NCBI GenBank assembly: GCA_964433555.1
Contig: CAYSRG010000009.1
Location: 12,350 to 76,349, forward strand
Reading direction: 5' to 3'
Source of the DNA: Stramentimicrobium sp964433555
GTDB taxonomy: Bacteria; Atribacterota; Phoenicimicrobiia; Phoenicimicrobiales; Stramentimicrobiaceae
Length of the DNA stretch: 64,000 bases
Of the stretch, positions 45,990-55,772 are shown piece by piece (the stretch's first letter is position 1; each line of letters starts with the position of its first letter). The position numbers and the translations under genes are program-made. The notes beneath the pieces were generated by a model that saw nothing but the letters and a program-made list of their open reading frames with translations, was not told the DNA's origin and searched no databases.

Positions 45990-47411
45990 TCACATACCCT
46001 TATGATGAGAGAATCTTATTTCACTTATCACAATAAAAATAATAGTGGAGATAATGATACACCATACTCCTGGCCAGATTCCTAAGGGATAGTAGCCCAT
46101 AAAGTACATGGTAATCACGCTTAATCCCCCAATAATAATGCTACTAAGTGCAGCTATTAAATCTCTCTTCGGCCAGAAAATACCAAAATAACTGGGTGCT
46201 AGAGCTAAGAGACCGGCAGAAGACATTACCGATAATTCAACTATAATGCCGAACTTTCCTAAAGAAAAGAAAAAGGCTAATATCGCAATAACAGGAACCA
46301 TAATTTTGCCAAATATTAATTTGGTTTTTTCCTCAACTTCAAATAGCTGACTGTATATGTCCACTGTACACATAGAACTGAGAGTCAGAATAATAGAATT
46401 TATGGTAGATACAGAAGCTGCTACAATGCCCAGAAAGACTATAAGAGCTAACAGAACAGGCGTTTTTTCTAATATTAAGGGAGTAATCATATCTGTATTG
46501 GTAACCTCCGGAAAGATATGTCGGGCTGCCAGCCCCAGGTGAACTACAATGAGGGTATAAATCAGGCCAAAGATAGAAAAGCCTATAATCATCGTCTTGA
46601 GACTTTTTTGATCTTTTGGTATAAACATCCTTTGAGCAACCTGAGGATTGGTTAAAGCAAAGAAAAGCCAGGGAACTGTAAGTCCCAGAAATCTATGATA
46701 GGGCATTTTATTAGCTGCCAAGAGCTCAGTATGGTCATTTTGAATAATTTGAAAAAACGAACTCACACCTCCCATAAAGTAGTTCATAACATAATATAAA
46801 AGTAATAAGGAAGAAACTAACATAATAACAGATTGCATACAATCAGTCCAGGCAACAGAACGCATACCAGCCCAGAGAGTAAAGACTAAGATTATAATTA
46901 AAGTTAAGAAAACGCCCACCTGATAGGGAATTCCGGTTAAGGTTTCCAGAAGATAGCCAATACCGGTAAACTGAACCGACATATAGGGTATTAACATAAG
47001 CATAGAGAATATAGTAGCAATACCGCCCAGCAAGCGACTCTGATACACCTTGCTCAGTAATTCCACCGGGGAAATACAATCATACTTTTTTGCTATTGAC
47101 CAGAAATAAGGGGCAAACAATACTAATAATAATATGGTTCCCATCAGATAAGATAGTTCAAAGCCCATTACACTTATGCCCATGGAATAAGTCATGCCCA
47201 CCAACCCTACCATCATAAAAGCACTATAGGTTGTAGCACTGTATGTCATTGCTGAAATAAAGCCACCAATAGTACGATTAGCAATAAAGTATTCGACAAT
47301 GCCCGGTCCTGTTCTTTTCCTGGCCAAATAAGAAACTAAACAACCCAGAAGAAACCATATTAGCAAACCCCAGAGCATAATAGATGGTCTACTCATTTTA
47401 TTTTCCACCAC
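45990..47411 (-). CDS. Sodium:solute symporter (SSS family)
   Basis: A 473-residue membrane protein with about 13 helices. It carries FIANRTIGGFISAMTYSATTYSAFMMVG near the N-terminus, the SSS Na+-site pattern. Related proteins take pantothenate, proline, acetate or similar substrates; the substrate is not resolved. Its start overlaps the small membrane protein upstream by 14 bp, implying a paired transport system. Confidence 0.9.
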   Translation of the reverse strand: MVENKMSRPSIMLWGLLIWFLLGCLVSYLARKRTGPGIVEYFIANRTIGGFISAMTYSATTYSAFMMVGLVGMTYSMGISVMGFELSYLMGTILLLVLFAPYFWSIAKKYDCISPVELLSKVYQSRLLGGIATIFSMLMLIPYMSVQFTGIGYLLETLTGIPYQVGVFLTLIIILVFTLWAGMRSVAWTDCMQSVIMLVSSLLLLYYVMNYFMGGVSSFFQIIQNDHTELLAANKMPYHRFLGLTVPWLFFALTNPQVAQRMFIPKDQKSLKTMIIGFSIFGLIYTLIVVHLGLAARHIFPEVTNTDMITPLILEKTPVLLALIVFLGIVAASVSTINSIILTLSSMCTVDIYSQLFEVEEKTKLIFGKIMVPVIAILAFFFSLGKFGIIVELSVMSSAGLLALAPSYFGIFWPKRDLIAALSSIIIGGLSVITMYFMGYYPLGIWPGVWCIIISTIIFIVISEIRFSHHKGM

Positions 47412-47580
47412 CTATGATCAGGAGTCCATATAAGATAACTACTAGTGATAAAATTATCCAGAATAGATAAGCACCAAAAAAGGTAGCAGGTAATAAAAAA
47501 GGAACAGTTAAACTAAATAAAATAAGAATAAGAAAAACTATTAAGGGCTTTTTAATAGGATTTAAATCTATTTTATCCAT
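47398..47580 (-). CDS. Small two-helix membrane protein paired with the SSS symporter
   Basis: 60 residues from ATG 47580, which has AAAAAGGAG at proper distance; the longer frame to 47631 is not supported. Two hydrophobic segments (IVFLILILFSLTVPFLLP and YLFWIILSLVVILYGLLII). Small accessory subunits of this kind commonly precede SSS symporters (DUF485/DUF997-like arrangement). The 14-bp overlap with the symporter gene supports a joint complex. Confidence 0.75.
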   Translation of the reverse strand: MDKIDLNPIKKPLIVFLILILFSLTVPFLLPATFFGAYLFWIILSLVVILYGLLIIGGGK

Positions 47581-47621
47581 TCTATTCTCCTTTTTACTGA
47601 GGTTAAAACATTTGCTTCCCA

Positions 47622-48272
47622 CTATTCCCACTCAGAAATAAATTCACTGAGATGCCTGTTTTGATTTAATTGGACCAGGGTATAGCCACTCCACTTTGTA
47701 AAGTGTAAAATGGTATAAGCCGCTGTGTCCATATGAATACGCCAGAAATAAGGTTTACCCATTTCCAGACAGGAGGCTATTAAAGGCTTTAAGACAGCAC
47801 GGTGGGAAACGATAAGCACTGTCTTGCCATCAAAATCCTTTCTAATATTATCCAGTTCTCTTCTAGCTCTTTGCTGAACCTGATATAAGGTTTCCATACC
47901 AGGGACGGTTAGTTTTTCTGGTTCGCGTAACCAGATTTCCCATTGTTCGGGGTATTGCTGGGCAATAAATTGTTTAGCCTGTCCTTCCCAGGGACCTAAT
48001 TCAATATTATTCATTCCCTCATTTACTTCAATTTCAGCACGGCATTCTTGACTAATAATCTGTGCAGTTTGTTTGGCACGTAAGAGGGGGCTGGTAAATA
48101 TCTTAATCGGGTGATATAAGCTCATCTCAGCAGCTAATTCTTTTGCTTGAAGGAATCCAAGTTCATTTAAGGGGAAATCACTTCTTCCGCGAAATAGGCC
48201 TTCTCTGTTACCCTGACATTCTCCGTGGCGAACCAGAATGATTTTTGTTCTATCTCTATGTTTCTTACTCAC
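47622..48272 (-). CDS. Histidine phosphatase-family protein
   Basis: A 216-residue branch-1 histidine phosphatase. The catalytic motif VRHGECQGNREGLFRGRSD supplies the phosphorylated His, and ELGPWEGQ and VSHRAVLKPLIA complete the site. Members include cobalamin-pathway CobC and general phosphatases; no cobalamin genes are near, so the substrate is unknown. Confidence 0.9.
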   Translation of the reverse strand: MSKKHRDRTKIILVRHGECQGNREGLFRGRSDFPLNELGFLQAKELAAEMSLYHPIKIFTSPLLRAKQTAQIISQECRAEIEVNEGMNNIELGPWEGQAKQFIAQQYPEQWEIWLREPEKLTVPGMETLYQVQQRARRELDNIRKDFDGKTVLIVSHRAVLKPLIASCLEMGKPYFWRIHMDTAAYTILHFTKWSGYTLVQLNQNRHLSEFISEWE

Positions 48273-48375
48273 CTGATTAAAAACCTTCTTGATTTATAAA
48301 TTAATTAGCATTATTGTAAATCTATTTTCCACCAAAAGCAATTATCTTTTTCCCATTTCTTATTTATTTATATAA

Positions 48376-49454
48376 TTATTTTTGCTTTTTTAAGTATATT
48401 ATAAAGCTGATGACTATAAAAATTGTCAATATAATAATCCCTTTCTGATATTTATGTTCGAAGTATATTTCGGATGGACCAATTTCCGGTAAAAGGGTAG
48501 GATCCAGGAGAAGGCGATTTTTAAAAGCTAAGTCTCGAACATTTAAGAGATGAACTACAAGAATCCCTGCAGCTAAAAATTCAAGTATTAATCCTCTTTC
48601 TGCAAGAGCAGGAATTTCCAGACCTCCCAGCACTAGGGCATTAAGAAAAACAATAGAGGCAACGCTACCTCCAAAATTGGCAAAGGCTCCTCCAATATTG
48701 ACAAATAATTCAATCACCTTCCCTTCTGCTTCTTCCTGATAAATTATTAACCTTTCTTGAGTATTGCCTATTAAACTACCGGTGTTAATAAATGTAATAT
48801 TTGATTGCTCAGCAATGTCCTCAAGAATTTTCTTAGAATCCTGGAAAAACATCCCTTCTGCCTGATCTTGATTATCTCCCATTGAAACTGCTGCCAGTTT
48901 ATAATTGATAATGTTTCTCTGATTTAAAATCTACAGTATATCAATAAAAGTAAAATCAGGAATAGTGGCTCCATACTCAGAAGCTCCTATAGCATAGATG
49001 GAGATGGGAGTACTATCCATAACCTTGCATGGCGTAAAAGTAGCCAGGATTAGGGCAGAAAATGAGTACAGGAACCAACAGCTATGATATCACTGGATTT
49101 TAAGCCATCCTGCTGAAAATAATTCACCATTAAGGCAGCAAAATCAGGATTGGTAGAAGTCCTTTTGGCGCTTAGATTACCCAGAGTGGTGGTCAATCGG
49201 ATATATTCTTCACAAATTAATCTGGTTCTGTTGGGATCTAATTGATTATTGATAGGTATTCCTCGCGCTTCTCTTTCTTCTCGGATAGCCTCTAAAGATT
49301 ATGACATAATTTTTGCTGCCTGATATTGTAATTGACAATAAGGAGTCGTTGTCTTTACTTTAGAACTTTCAGTTAAAACCAATCCTGTAACAACAATAAT
49401 AAAAATAAATATCAAATATTTTATAGATACCTTACATTTAATCCAATTTCTCAT
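48376..49454 (-). pseudogene. Broken PgsW-like (poly-gamma-glutamate system protein) gene
   Basis: A single ancestral gene can be followed from ATG 49454 through signal-like residues, an in-frame TAA at 49301-49299, SLEAIREEREARGIPINNQ, a frameshift near 49060-49080 (SALILATFTPCKVMDSTP continues in another frame), a TAG at 48933-48931, and then an open stretch of 168 residues from ATG 48882 to 48376 with FVNIGGAFANFGGSVASI, two hydrophobic segments and a C-terminal helix. The PgsW (TIGR04332-like) assignment is from recall of the family. The last part might still be translated, but the whole looks dead. Confidence 0.65.
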
Positions 49455-49718
49455 TTTATATTTACTTCTTAATAATTATTTTTAATATTTTATAAATACC
49501 ATCTTATATTAAATATTTTGCTCATAATTATTTTGGTCTATTTTAGAATATTACAAAAGACAAATTTAGGACCAATTCTGATAGGATAACTCTTTTTATG
49601 ACTTCTGAAAGGCTTCTAAAACTGAAGATTCTTTGCATTCATTGCTCTGGCTACTTGTAAAACGGTAAATCTCTTAGGAGGGGATTTCAACTACAACTGT
49701 TACCATGATAAATTTAAT

Positions 49719-50492
49719 TTATTTTGCTAAATCATGGGCAATAAGAGCAGCGCCTATGGCTCCTACTATTTGAGGTTCAGGAGGTAGATACAATTTTTTC
49801 TTTATTTTCTTTTTAAAGCTTAGTATTATTCCTTTATTTTTAGCTACCCCACCGGTTAAGGCTATAACATCAGTAACAGGTAAGCGAACTACCATAGAAT
49901 ATATGCGATTGGTAATTGACTCATGCAATCCGTGAATAATATCTTCTTTTCGATAACCATCCGCAATCAGTGATATTACCTCAGATTCTGCAAATACGGT
50001 ACACATAGAACTAATATGTACTTTCTTTTTTGATTGTAAAGAAAGTTCACCTAAGTCTTCCAGCGCTACTTCTAAAGCTTGAGCCATTACTTCCAGAAAT
50101 CTTCCAGTCCCTGCTGCACATTTATCATTCATCATAAAGTCAATAACCTGTCCACTCTCAGAAATAGAGATAACTTTGCTATCTTGACCACCTATATCAA
50201 TTATAGTGCGTACAGCTGGATTGAGCCAGTGAGCTCCTTTGGCGTGGCAGGTAATTTCTGTTACACACTTATGGGCGAATGGTATATTTATTCTGCCATA
50301 ACCAGTTGCCACAATAGAAGTTACCTCTTTTCTTTTATAACCGGAATTCTGTAATACCTGTTCAAAGCATTCTCTGGCATTCTGATTTATTCCCACTCTA
50401 CTTTTAATAACAACATAGCTTTCAATTTTCTGCTCATTCATCAACACTACTTTGGTAGTTATAGCACCGATATCTATACCAGCTACGACCAT
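49719..50492 (-). CDS. 2-hydroxyacyl-CoA dehydratase activator (BadF/HgdC-type ATPase)
   Basis: A 257-residue ASKHA ATPase carrying the [4Fe-4S] cluster-binding cysteines in KCAAGTGRFLEVMA and SSMCTVFAESEV, plus GIDIGAITTKVVL (phosphate loop) and IDIGGQDSKVI. It injects a high-potential electron into the dehydratase or into a benzoyl-CoA-type reductase after ATP hydrolysis and is oxygen sensitive. It lies next to the two dehydratase-like subunits, 53 bp downstream. Confidence 0.93.
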   Translation of the reverse strand: MVVAGIDIGAITTKVVLMNEQKIESYVVIKSRVGINQNARECFEQVLQNSGYKRKEVTSIVATGYGRINIPFAHKCVTEITCHAKGAHWLNPAVRTIIDIGGQDSKVISISESGQVIDFMMNDKCAAGTGRFLEVMAQALEVALEDLGELSLQSKKKVHISSMCTVFAESEVISLIADGYRKEDIIHGLHESITNRIYSMVVRLPVTDVIALTGGVAKNKGIILSFKKKIKKKLYLPPEPQIVGAIGAALIAHDLAK

Positions 50493-50545
50493 GGTATCTC
50501 CTTTTTTCTATAATTGTATAATTAAGAATCTTAATTCTCAAGGCT

Positions 50546-51814
50546 TTATCTATTTTGACTGAGGATTTCAAAAAAGGCTTCTAATCTTGTTCTGATTTGT
50601 CCTTCTGAGTAATTGCGCTTATCTATGCCATCTCCGTCCAGAATAAGCATAGGAATTCCCTTTGCTTTTAAATAATCTTTTATCATGGAAGCTCCCCCAC
50701 AACTCTGGCGACATCCCCTTTGATTAAAATGAATTACTCCATCAATTTTATATTTCTTAATCAGATTTTCAATAGATGAAATGCGACGACTTAAAGTTCC
50801 TGCGCCTGGATTGGCTAATATCTTGTCTGCTAAACCTGAAAAGAGTTGAGTAAGGTCATATTCTAACCAAAATACCTGGCTTATTTCTTCAAAAGCAATC
50901 ACAGCCTTATAATCTAACATAATCTGCCAGATGATATTTGGATAGTAAGGTCTTAACTGGTGTAACCATAAAATTCGAATACGCTCCTTCTCAACAACGC
51001 CTATACCCTGAATTGCATTATTTTTTACTTCTTGGGCTAGTAATTCATAAAATTTCAATCCATCTCTTGAACCCAAAGAAGCAAAATACATATATAACGG
51101 ATAAGCAAGCGCATTCCAACCAGATAATGGAGCAGGAACCTTTTCCCTTATCTGGTTAATTTTTTTAATAAGCAATGTGCTTTGATTAGCTAATTCCAGA
51201 GTTTTTCTAAGTTTAATCGGGGAAAACTGTTCATTAGTTCTTTTACTTATCCATTGAACTAATTTTTTTAATTCATTGATTAAATATTTTCGAGAACCTT
51301 GATTCCTTTCATATGGTGGATCAATCAAATAGTAATCACAACCATAATATCTGCTAACATTTTGAAAGAATTTTACCGAACCATCGCATAACAATGAAGT
51401 AGAAATTACCATATCTGGTCTGGGAAGACAATTTTTCAAATACATCCCACTGGCAACCCGGTAAAAAGAACATAAATCCAGCGAATAAAAATTAGATTCA
51501 GCTGTCTCTATAAAATAACCTGCCAGATTAAGAGCAGCCACTGAAGCAGAAATCATTTCCGGATATAGGGGAATAAGATCCAGAGCATAAAGTAATTCGG
51601 AAGGAGTAAATATACTAGCCCATACTACCGGTTTCTTTTTCTGATAAGCTATCTCCAATTGCCTGGTATAAAAATTTAACCAGAACAGGAAACTACTATC
51701 GGATTTTCTAAAATAATAACTTCCTACTTTCCTGATAAGTTTATAGGTAAAGGAGCTCTGAGCTAAGGATAAGATGATTCTATCTTTTAAATCACTATTT
51801 ATTATATTATCCAA
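50546..51814 (-). CDS. 2-hydroxyacyl-CoA dehydratase-family subunit (HgdB-like)
   Basis: A 422-residue protein of the FldB/FldC dehydratase D-component family. It contains GVIHFNQRGCRQSCGGASMIKDYL with cysteines for the iron-sulfur site, then PMLILDGDGIDKRNYSEGQIRTRLEAF, the family's closing motif. It should form a complex with the next subunit and accept an electron from the activator. Substrate (2-hydroxyglutaryl-, phenyllactyl- or similar CoA) is not resolved. It overlaps the neighbouring gene by 8 bp. Confidence 0.9.
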   Translation of the reverse strand: MDNIINSDLKDRIILSLAQSSFTYKLIRKVGSYYFRKSDSSFLFWLNFYTRQLEIAYQKKKPVVWASIFTPSELLYALDLIPLYPEMISASVAALNLAGYFIETAESNFYSLDLCSFYRVASGMYLKNCLPRPDMVISTSLLCDGSVKFFQNVSRYYGCDYYLIDPPYERNQGSRKYLINELKKLVQWISKRTNEQFSPIKLRKTLELANQSTLLIKKINQIREKVPAPLSGWNALAYPLYMYFASLGSRDGLKFYELLAQEVKNNAIQGIGVVEKERIRILWLHQLRPYYPNIIWQIMLDYKAVIAFEEISQVFWLEYDLTQLFSGLADKILANPGAGTLSRRISSIENLIKKYKIDGVIHFNQRGCRQSCGGASMIKDYLKAKGIPMLILDGDGIDKRNYSEGQIRTRLEAFFEILSQNR

Positions 51815-52925
51815 ATTCTATAGCCTCCATAAAAGCCTGTATCCTCGTTCTAACCTGTCCACTAATATTGTCGCTAAATTCTCCTTCTAAACATAATGAG
51901 AGTACTCCCAGAGATTTTATTTTTTCCCTTAATAAGGGTATTTGAAACAGAGAAACATCGCAAAATTTCTGAGTATAAAATATTACTCCATCTATCTTTC
52001 TGTCTGTGATAATTTCCAATAATCTTTCTTCTCTTGTTACGCTTTCCATCATTCTGGGGCAAGAAATCTTATGTAAATAAAAGCTAACAATTGCATCAAT
52101 CTTATTTGGATTAGTTTCATCAATTTTATTTATATAATAACGCCAACCATTACAATGGTCAGCTAACTCAATAATACCTCCATATTCTTCAATTATCTTA
52201 ATTATCTCTATATTGTCCAGGACTGAGCCGGTCAATAATATTCTAAGAGTTTTTTTCTTTTCCCCCAGCTGATTCTGATTTGTAATCAAATGGGAATCAT
52301 AAATTAAAAAATCATTAGGGTATAGACCGTAAATTTTTTTTATTCCCTCAGTCCCATCTTGAATCAGTTTAAAAAAATCATAATAAGAAAGATTAATATT
52401 CTGTTTTTTTCTCATTTCATCCAATCTCATAAAAATAGTACGGAAGTTATTGCTCTCCCTGATGGCTTCTTGTAATGCTTCATCTGTTATTTCTCTGCCA
52501 GTAAAATCTTCCAAACTGCGCTTTAAGTCATACAAATATGATTTAAACAGTTCTTCACTTGCCCTATCTCTCTTTCTGGGTAAGTCCAGAAAATAAATAA
52601 AGGAATCCCTGAAATAATAGCTCATTACATCATATAAACGGCGCATCCCATCACAGGAATTTACCAGAATAAAAGGTACCATAGCATTATCCTGATTCTG
52701 CTTTATTGCCCAGCTTAAAATACTGCGTACAAAAGGACAAAAATTACTATCAAGAAAGGTATTAGCCAAAGAAGGATCAAAACCAAGTGGAATTACTCTC
52801 TGAGGTCGAAAACCGGATGCTAAAATTATTTCCTGAGGAGTATAGGTACAAAAGAAGGCTATAAATGGTTTCTTTTTTATTGTGATGATTTTATTTTTTT
52901 GAGAATGTGGTGGATATTCCAACAT
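51807..52925 (-). CDS. 2-hydroxyacyl-CoA dehydratase-family subunit (HgdA-like)
   Basis: A 372-residue second subunit of the same family. It shows FCTYTPQEIILASGFRPQRVI, NSCDGMRRLYDVMSYYF, and the closing SGQVRTRIQAFMEAIEF, with cysteines at FCPFVRS, NSCDG and the DGVIFYTQKFCDVS segment. It is typically more divergent than the HgdB partner, as here. It heads the three-gene dehydratase set. Confidence 0.88.
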   Translation of the reverse strand: MLEYPPHSQKNKIITIKKKPFIAFFCTYTPQEIILASGFRPQRVIPLGFDPSLANTFLDSNFCPFVRSILSWAIKQNQDNAMVPFILVNSCDGMRRLYDVMSYYFRDSFIYFLDLPRKRDRASEELFKSYLYDLKRSLEDFTGREITDEALQEAIRESNNFRTIFMRLDEMRKKQNINLSYYDFFKLIQDGTEGIKKIYGLYPNDFLIYDSHLITNQNQLGEKKKTLRILLTGSVLDNIEIIKIIEEYGGIIELADHCNGWRYYINKIDETNPNKIDAIVSFYLHKISCPRMMESVTREERLLEIITDRKIDGVIFYTQKFCDVSLFQIPLLREKIKSLGVLSLCLEGEFSDNISGQVRTRIQAFMEAIEFG

Positions 52926-52963
52926 TAATCTTCCTTAATGTATTTTGAATTCCATAACAACTA

Positions 52964-53761
52964 TTATTTATTTATTATATCAATTATGCTAATTTGTTGT
53001 GGAGATTTGATTATCATTTGAGGATTCCCATTATGTAATTGAATTAAACCGGTAACCTTTATTTTTTTATTTAAAAAATACACAGCTGGATTAGCAGGGT
53101 ATAAATGATAATGTTCAGCGAAAATCACTAAATTTATGGTCCCCTGCCAATTACGCTGGAAATTCAAAAAGCAAGCCTTACCAGAATCATGAGTCCTTAA
53201 GATAAAACCCTCCAGAGTAACCATTTGATTAATATAGGTCGGGGCTTCCTGCCAGTTAATTACCTTGACAGAATAATCTTCACCTTTAATTTGACTTGGT
53301 GAAAAAACAGAGAAAGCCCATAAACCATGTTTATTTTTTTCTGCCCTTAATGTCGCTTCATTTAATCTTTGATAATATTTGGCATCTAACGAAAGATAGC
53401 GAAAATCAGCCAGACCATATCTAAGCATTAATTCATTTATCATTTGGCTGTTCTTATTTAAAAAAACATAACGCAATAGCCGTCCATATTCATCCTGATC
53501 CTGGAAATCTTTCTCCAGGATAATCTCTTCTCCTTCGGTTATGTAAAATAAAAACCATTTGGCCAAATCATACCCCGGTTGTCCAATCTCTGGGGCATCA
53601 ATGCCTAATAAACGAACTATTTCGTTATTTTTCAGAAGGACTGTATCTCCATCTATTACCTGACTAATGAAATAAGTTTTGGCATTTGCCGGAATGGCAA
53701 TTGAAGAGATAAATAAAATAATTAATAAATATCTTTTTATTATATCTAAATGGTTATTCAT
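52964..53761 (-). CDS. Exported thermonuclease-like protein with C-terminal OB-like region
   Basis: About 265 residues from ATG 53761, chosen because a signal peptide (LLIILFISSIAIPANA) follows; a TTG at 53824 would add 21 residues. The staphylococcal-nuclease domain (about 28-155) has VIDGDTV, RLLGIDAPE and YGRLLRYVFL. The C-terminal half (VTLEGFILRTHDSGKACFLNFQ, then KIKVTGLIQLHNGNPQMII) resembles an OB-fold nucleic-acid-binding domain. Predicted secreted or surface nuclease for DNA scavenging. Confidence 0.85.
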   Translation of the reverse strand: MNNHLDIIKRYLLIILFISSIAIPANAKTYFISQVIDGDTVLLKNNEIVRLLGIDAPEIGQPGYDLAKWFLFYITEGEEIILEKDFQDQDEYGRLLRYVFLNKNSQMINELMLRYGLADFRYLSLDAKYYQRLNEATLRAEKNKHGLWAFSVFSPSQIKGEDYSVKVINWQEAPTYINQMVTLEGFILRTHDSGKACFLNFQRNWQGTINLVIFAEHYHLYPANPAVYFLNKKIKVTGLIQLHNGNPQMIIKSPQQISIIDIINK

Positions 53762-53984
53762 AGCAGATAAAACAACTTTGAATCGATTTTTCCTAACATT
53801 ATTTTTATTTCGAATCTCAGTCAAACAAACAATATAGCTGACATATTTTAATCTTTATGGTTAAATATTTTTATTTAAACTTTAAACCACAAAAAGACTA
53901 TATTTTTATTATTAAGTAAAATTATTATCCTTAAGGGTATTATATTAATTAAATAAGAAAGGATTTTTACGAAAATTATGATGA

Positions 53985-54206
53985 TTAAACCTTGATAATT
54001 CCTGCTAAGCCCAAAATAGCAATAAATAATCCTACAAATCCTAACAAACCAAGATATTCCAATTTTTTTCGTAAAAATTTAAAATAGGCAAAAAAGGCAA
54101 AGAAAGTAAAAAATAACAATTCATAGGGATTATTATGAGCAAATCCCTGGAATCCTAAGAAACCGATAAAACCTATAAATCCATATAACCAAGCTGGAAA
54201 TTTCAT
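53985..54206 (-). CDS. Small hydrophobic Phe/Gly-rich membrane protein
   Basis: 73 residues with a repetitive FIGFIGFLGFQGF stretch, a helix ELLFFTFFAFFAYFKF and a C-terminal hydrophobic segment. Resembles DUF3796-like small membrane proteins. No known partner. It lies between the nuclease gene and the SDR gene. Confidence 0.45.
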   Translation of the reverse strand: MKFPAWLYGFIGFIGFLGFQGFAHNNPYELLFFTFFAFFAYFKFLRKKLEYLGLLGFVGLFIAILGLAGIIKV

Positions 54207-54299
54207 CTTGATATACCATCTCCCAATTTTCTTATTTTTTGTAATGTCAATAATAATAGCACTTTACTATAAGTTATTAATAGTGTTCCATGCAAATAT

Positions 54300-55064
54300 C
54301 TAAATCGAAGCTAACAGTCCGCCATCTACATAAATAATCTGTCCATTAATAAAATCGGAAGCAGAAGAAGACAGGAATATAATGGTACCAACCAATTCAT
54401 CAAGATTCCCCCAGCGATGAGCTGGAGTACGATTTTTAAGCCATGAATCAAATGACTTATCCTGACTTAGGGGAAGGGTCATTTCGGTAATAAAATAGCC
54501 GGGACCAATACCATTAACCTGTATATTATATTTAGCCCATTCTACACTCATAGCTTTAGTTAACATCTTTAGACCACCCTTAGCTGCCGCATAGGGAGCT
54601 ATGGTTTCTCTACCAATCTCGCTTTGTAAAGAGCAAATATTTATAATTTTCCCTGATTTCCTCTTAATCATACCTCTTACCACTTGCTGACTAACCAAAA
54701 AGGCTCCGGTAAGGTTGATATCAATGACTTTTCTCCAGGCTGATTCTTCAAATACCTCAAGAGGCTTCCTTATCTGTATTCCGGCATTATTTACCAATAT
54801 ATCAAGGAAGCCAATCTCTCTTTCCATATTAGCAATTTGTTCTTTAATCTCTTCTTTGTTGGTAATATCAAAAGGGTATCCAACTACCTGCAATCCTTCT
54901 CCTCTTAACCTTTCCACAGCCTGTTTTAGCCTATTCTTGTCTTGGCCATTGAGCACTATTCGAGCTCCCGCCTCTCCCAATCCTCGAGCCAAGACTAAAC
55001 CTAAACCACGACTGGAACCAGTAATAAGTGCAACTTTGCCCTTCAAATTGAAAATATCTAGCAT
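54300..55064 (-). CDS. SDR-family oxidoreductase (gluconate 5-dehydrogenase-like)
   Basis: A 254-residue classical short-chain dehydrogenase. GSSRGLGLVLA (cofactor loop), NNAGIQIRKP, and the catalytic Ser, Tyr and Lys in NICSLQSE and YAAAKGG are present; the end has GQIIYVDGG. Closest in style to gluconate 5-dehydrogenase IdnO-like enzymes. It lies 4 bp after the last Liv gene, so it may ride on that transcript. Confidence 0.88.
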   Translation of the reverse strand: MLDIFNLKGKVALITGSSRGLGLVLARGLGEAGARIVLNGQDKNRLKQAVERLRGEGLQVVGYPFDITNKEEIKEQIANMEREIGFLDILVNNAGIQIRKPLEVFEESAWRKVIDINLTGAFLVSQQVVRGMIKRKSGKIINICSLQSEIGRETIAPYAAAKGGLKMLTKAMSVEWAKYNIQVNGIGPGYFITEMTLPLSQDKSFDSWLKNRTPAHRWGNLDELVGTIIFLSSSASDFINGQIIYVDGGLLASI

Positions 55065-55067
55065 CTT

Positions 55068-55772
55068 CTACTCTCCCAGATAGGCTTTTTTAACCTTCTC
55101 ATCATTTAGTAGATCTTCCCCACTACCATTTAAAACAAGACAGCCTGTTTCCAGTACATAGGCATAATCAGATATTTTTAAAGCAGCAAAGGCATTCTGC
55201 TCCACTAAAAGAATCGTGATTCCTTCCTGACTGATTTTATGAATTGTCTCTATTATTTCCTGTACCAATAAGGGTGCCAGACCCAAAGAAGGTTCGTCTA
55301 ACATCAAAAGTTTAGGGCGAGACATTAATCCTCTAGCTACTGATAGCATCTGCTGTTCTCCACCGGATAAAGTGCCCCCTTTTTGCCAGAGTCTCTCCTT
55401 TAACCTGGGAAATAGCTCATAAACCCACTCTAAATCTTTAGCAATTCCTTCATTATCTTGCCGGGTAAAAGCTCCTAACTCTAAATTTTCCTTTACTGTT
55501 AAATTAGGAAATATTTTTCTCCCTTCAGGGACCATTGCTACACCCATCTTGACAATATGGTCAGTTGAAAAATTATTAATATTTTTATCTTGAAATATTA
55601 TTTTTCCAGTCTTTGTTTTAACCAGTGAGCATATGGCCCTCAAGGTAGTGCTTTTTCCGGCACCATTAGCACCAATAAGTGTGGTAATTTTACCTTGCGG
55701 TACTTCAAAAGTGATACCTTTTAAAGCGTGTATTCCACCATAAAAAACGTTCAAATCTTCTACTTTAAGCAT
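55068..55772 (-). CDS. livF: Branched-chain amino-acid ABC transporter ATP-binding protein LivF
   Basis: 234 residues from ATG 55772; the longer frame to 55847 is an upstream read-through. Walker A GANGAGKST, signature LSGGEQQML, Walker B LLMLDEPSLGLAP and VEQN switch. ATG 55772 overlaps the end of livG by 8 bp. Confidence 0.95.
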   Translation of the reverse strand: MLKVEDLNVFYGGIHALKGITFEVPQGKITTLIGANGAGKSTTLRAICSLVKTKTGKIIFQDKNINNFSTDHIVKMGVAMVPEGRKIFPNLTVKENLELGAFTRQDNEGIAKDLEWVYELFPRLKERLWQKGGTLSGGEQQMLSVARGLMSRPKLLMLDEPSLGLAPLLVQEIIETIHKISQEGITILLVEQNAFAALKISDYAYVLETGCLVLNGSGEDLLNDEKVKKAYLGE

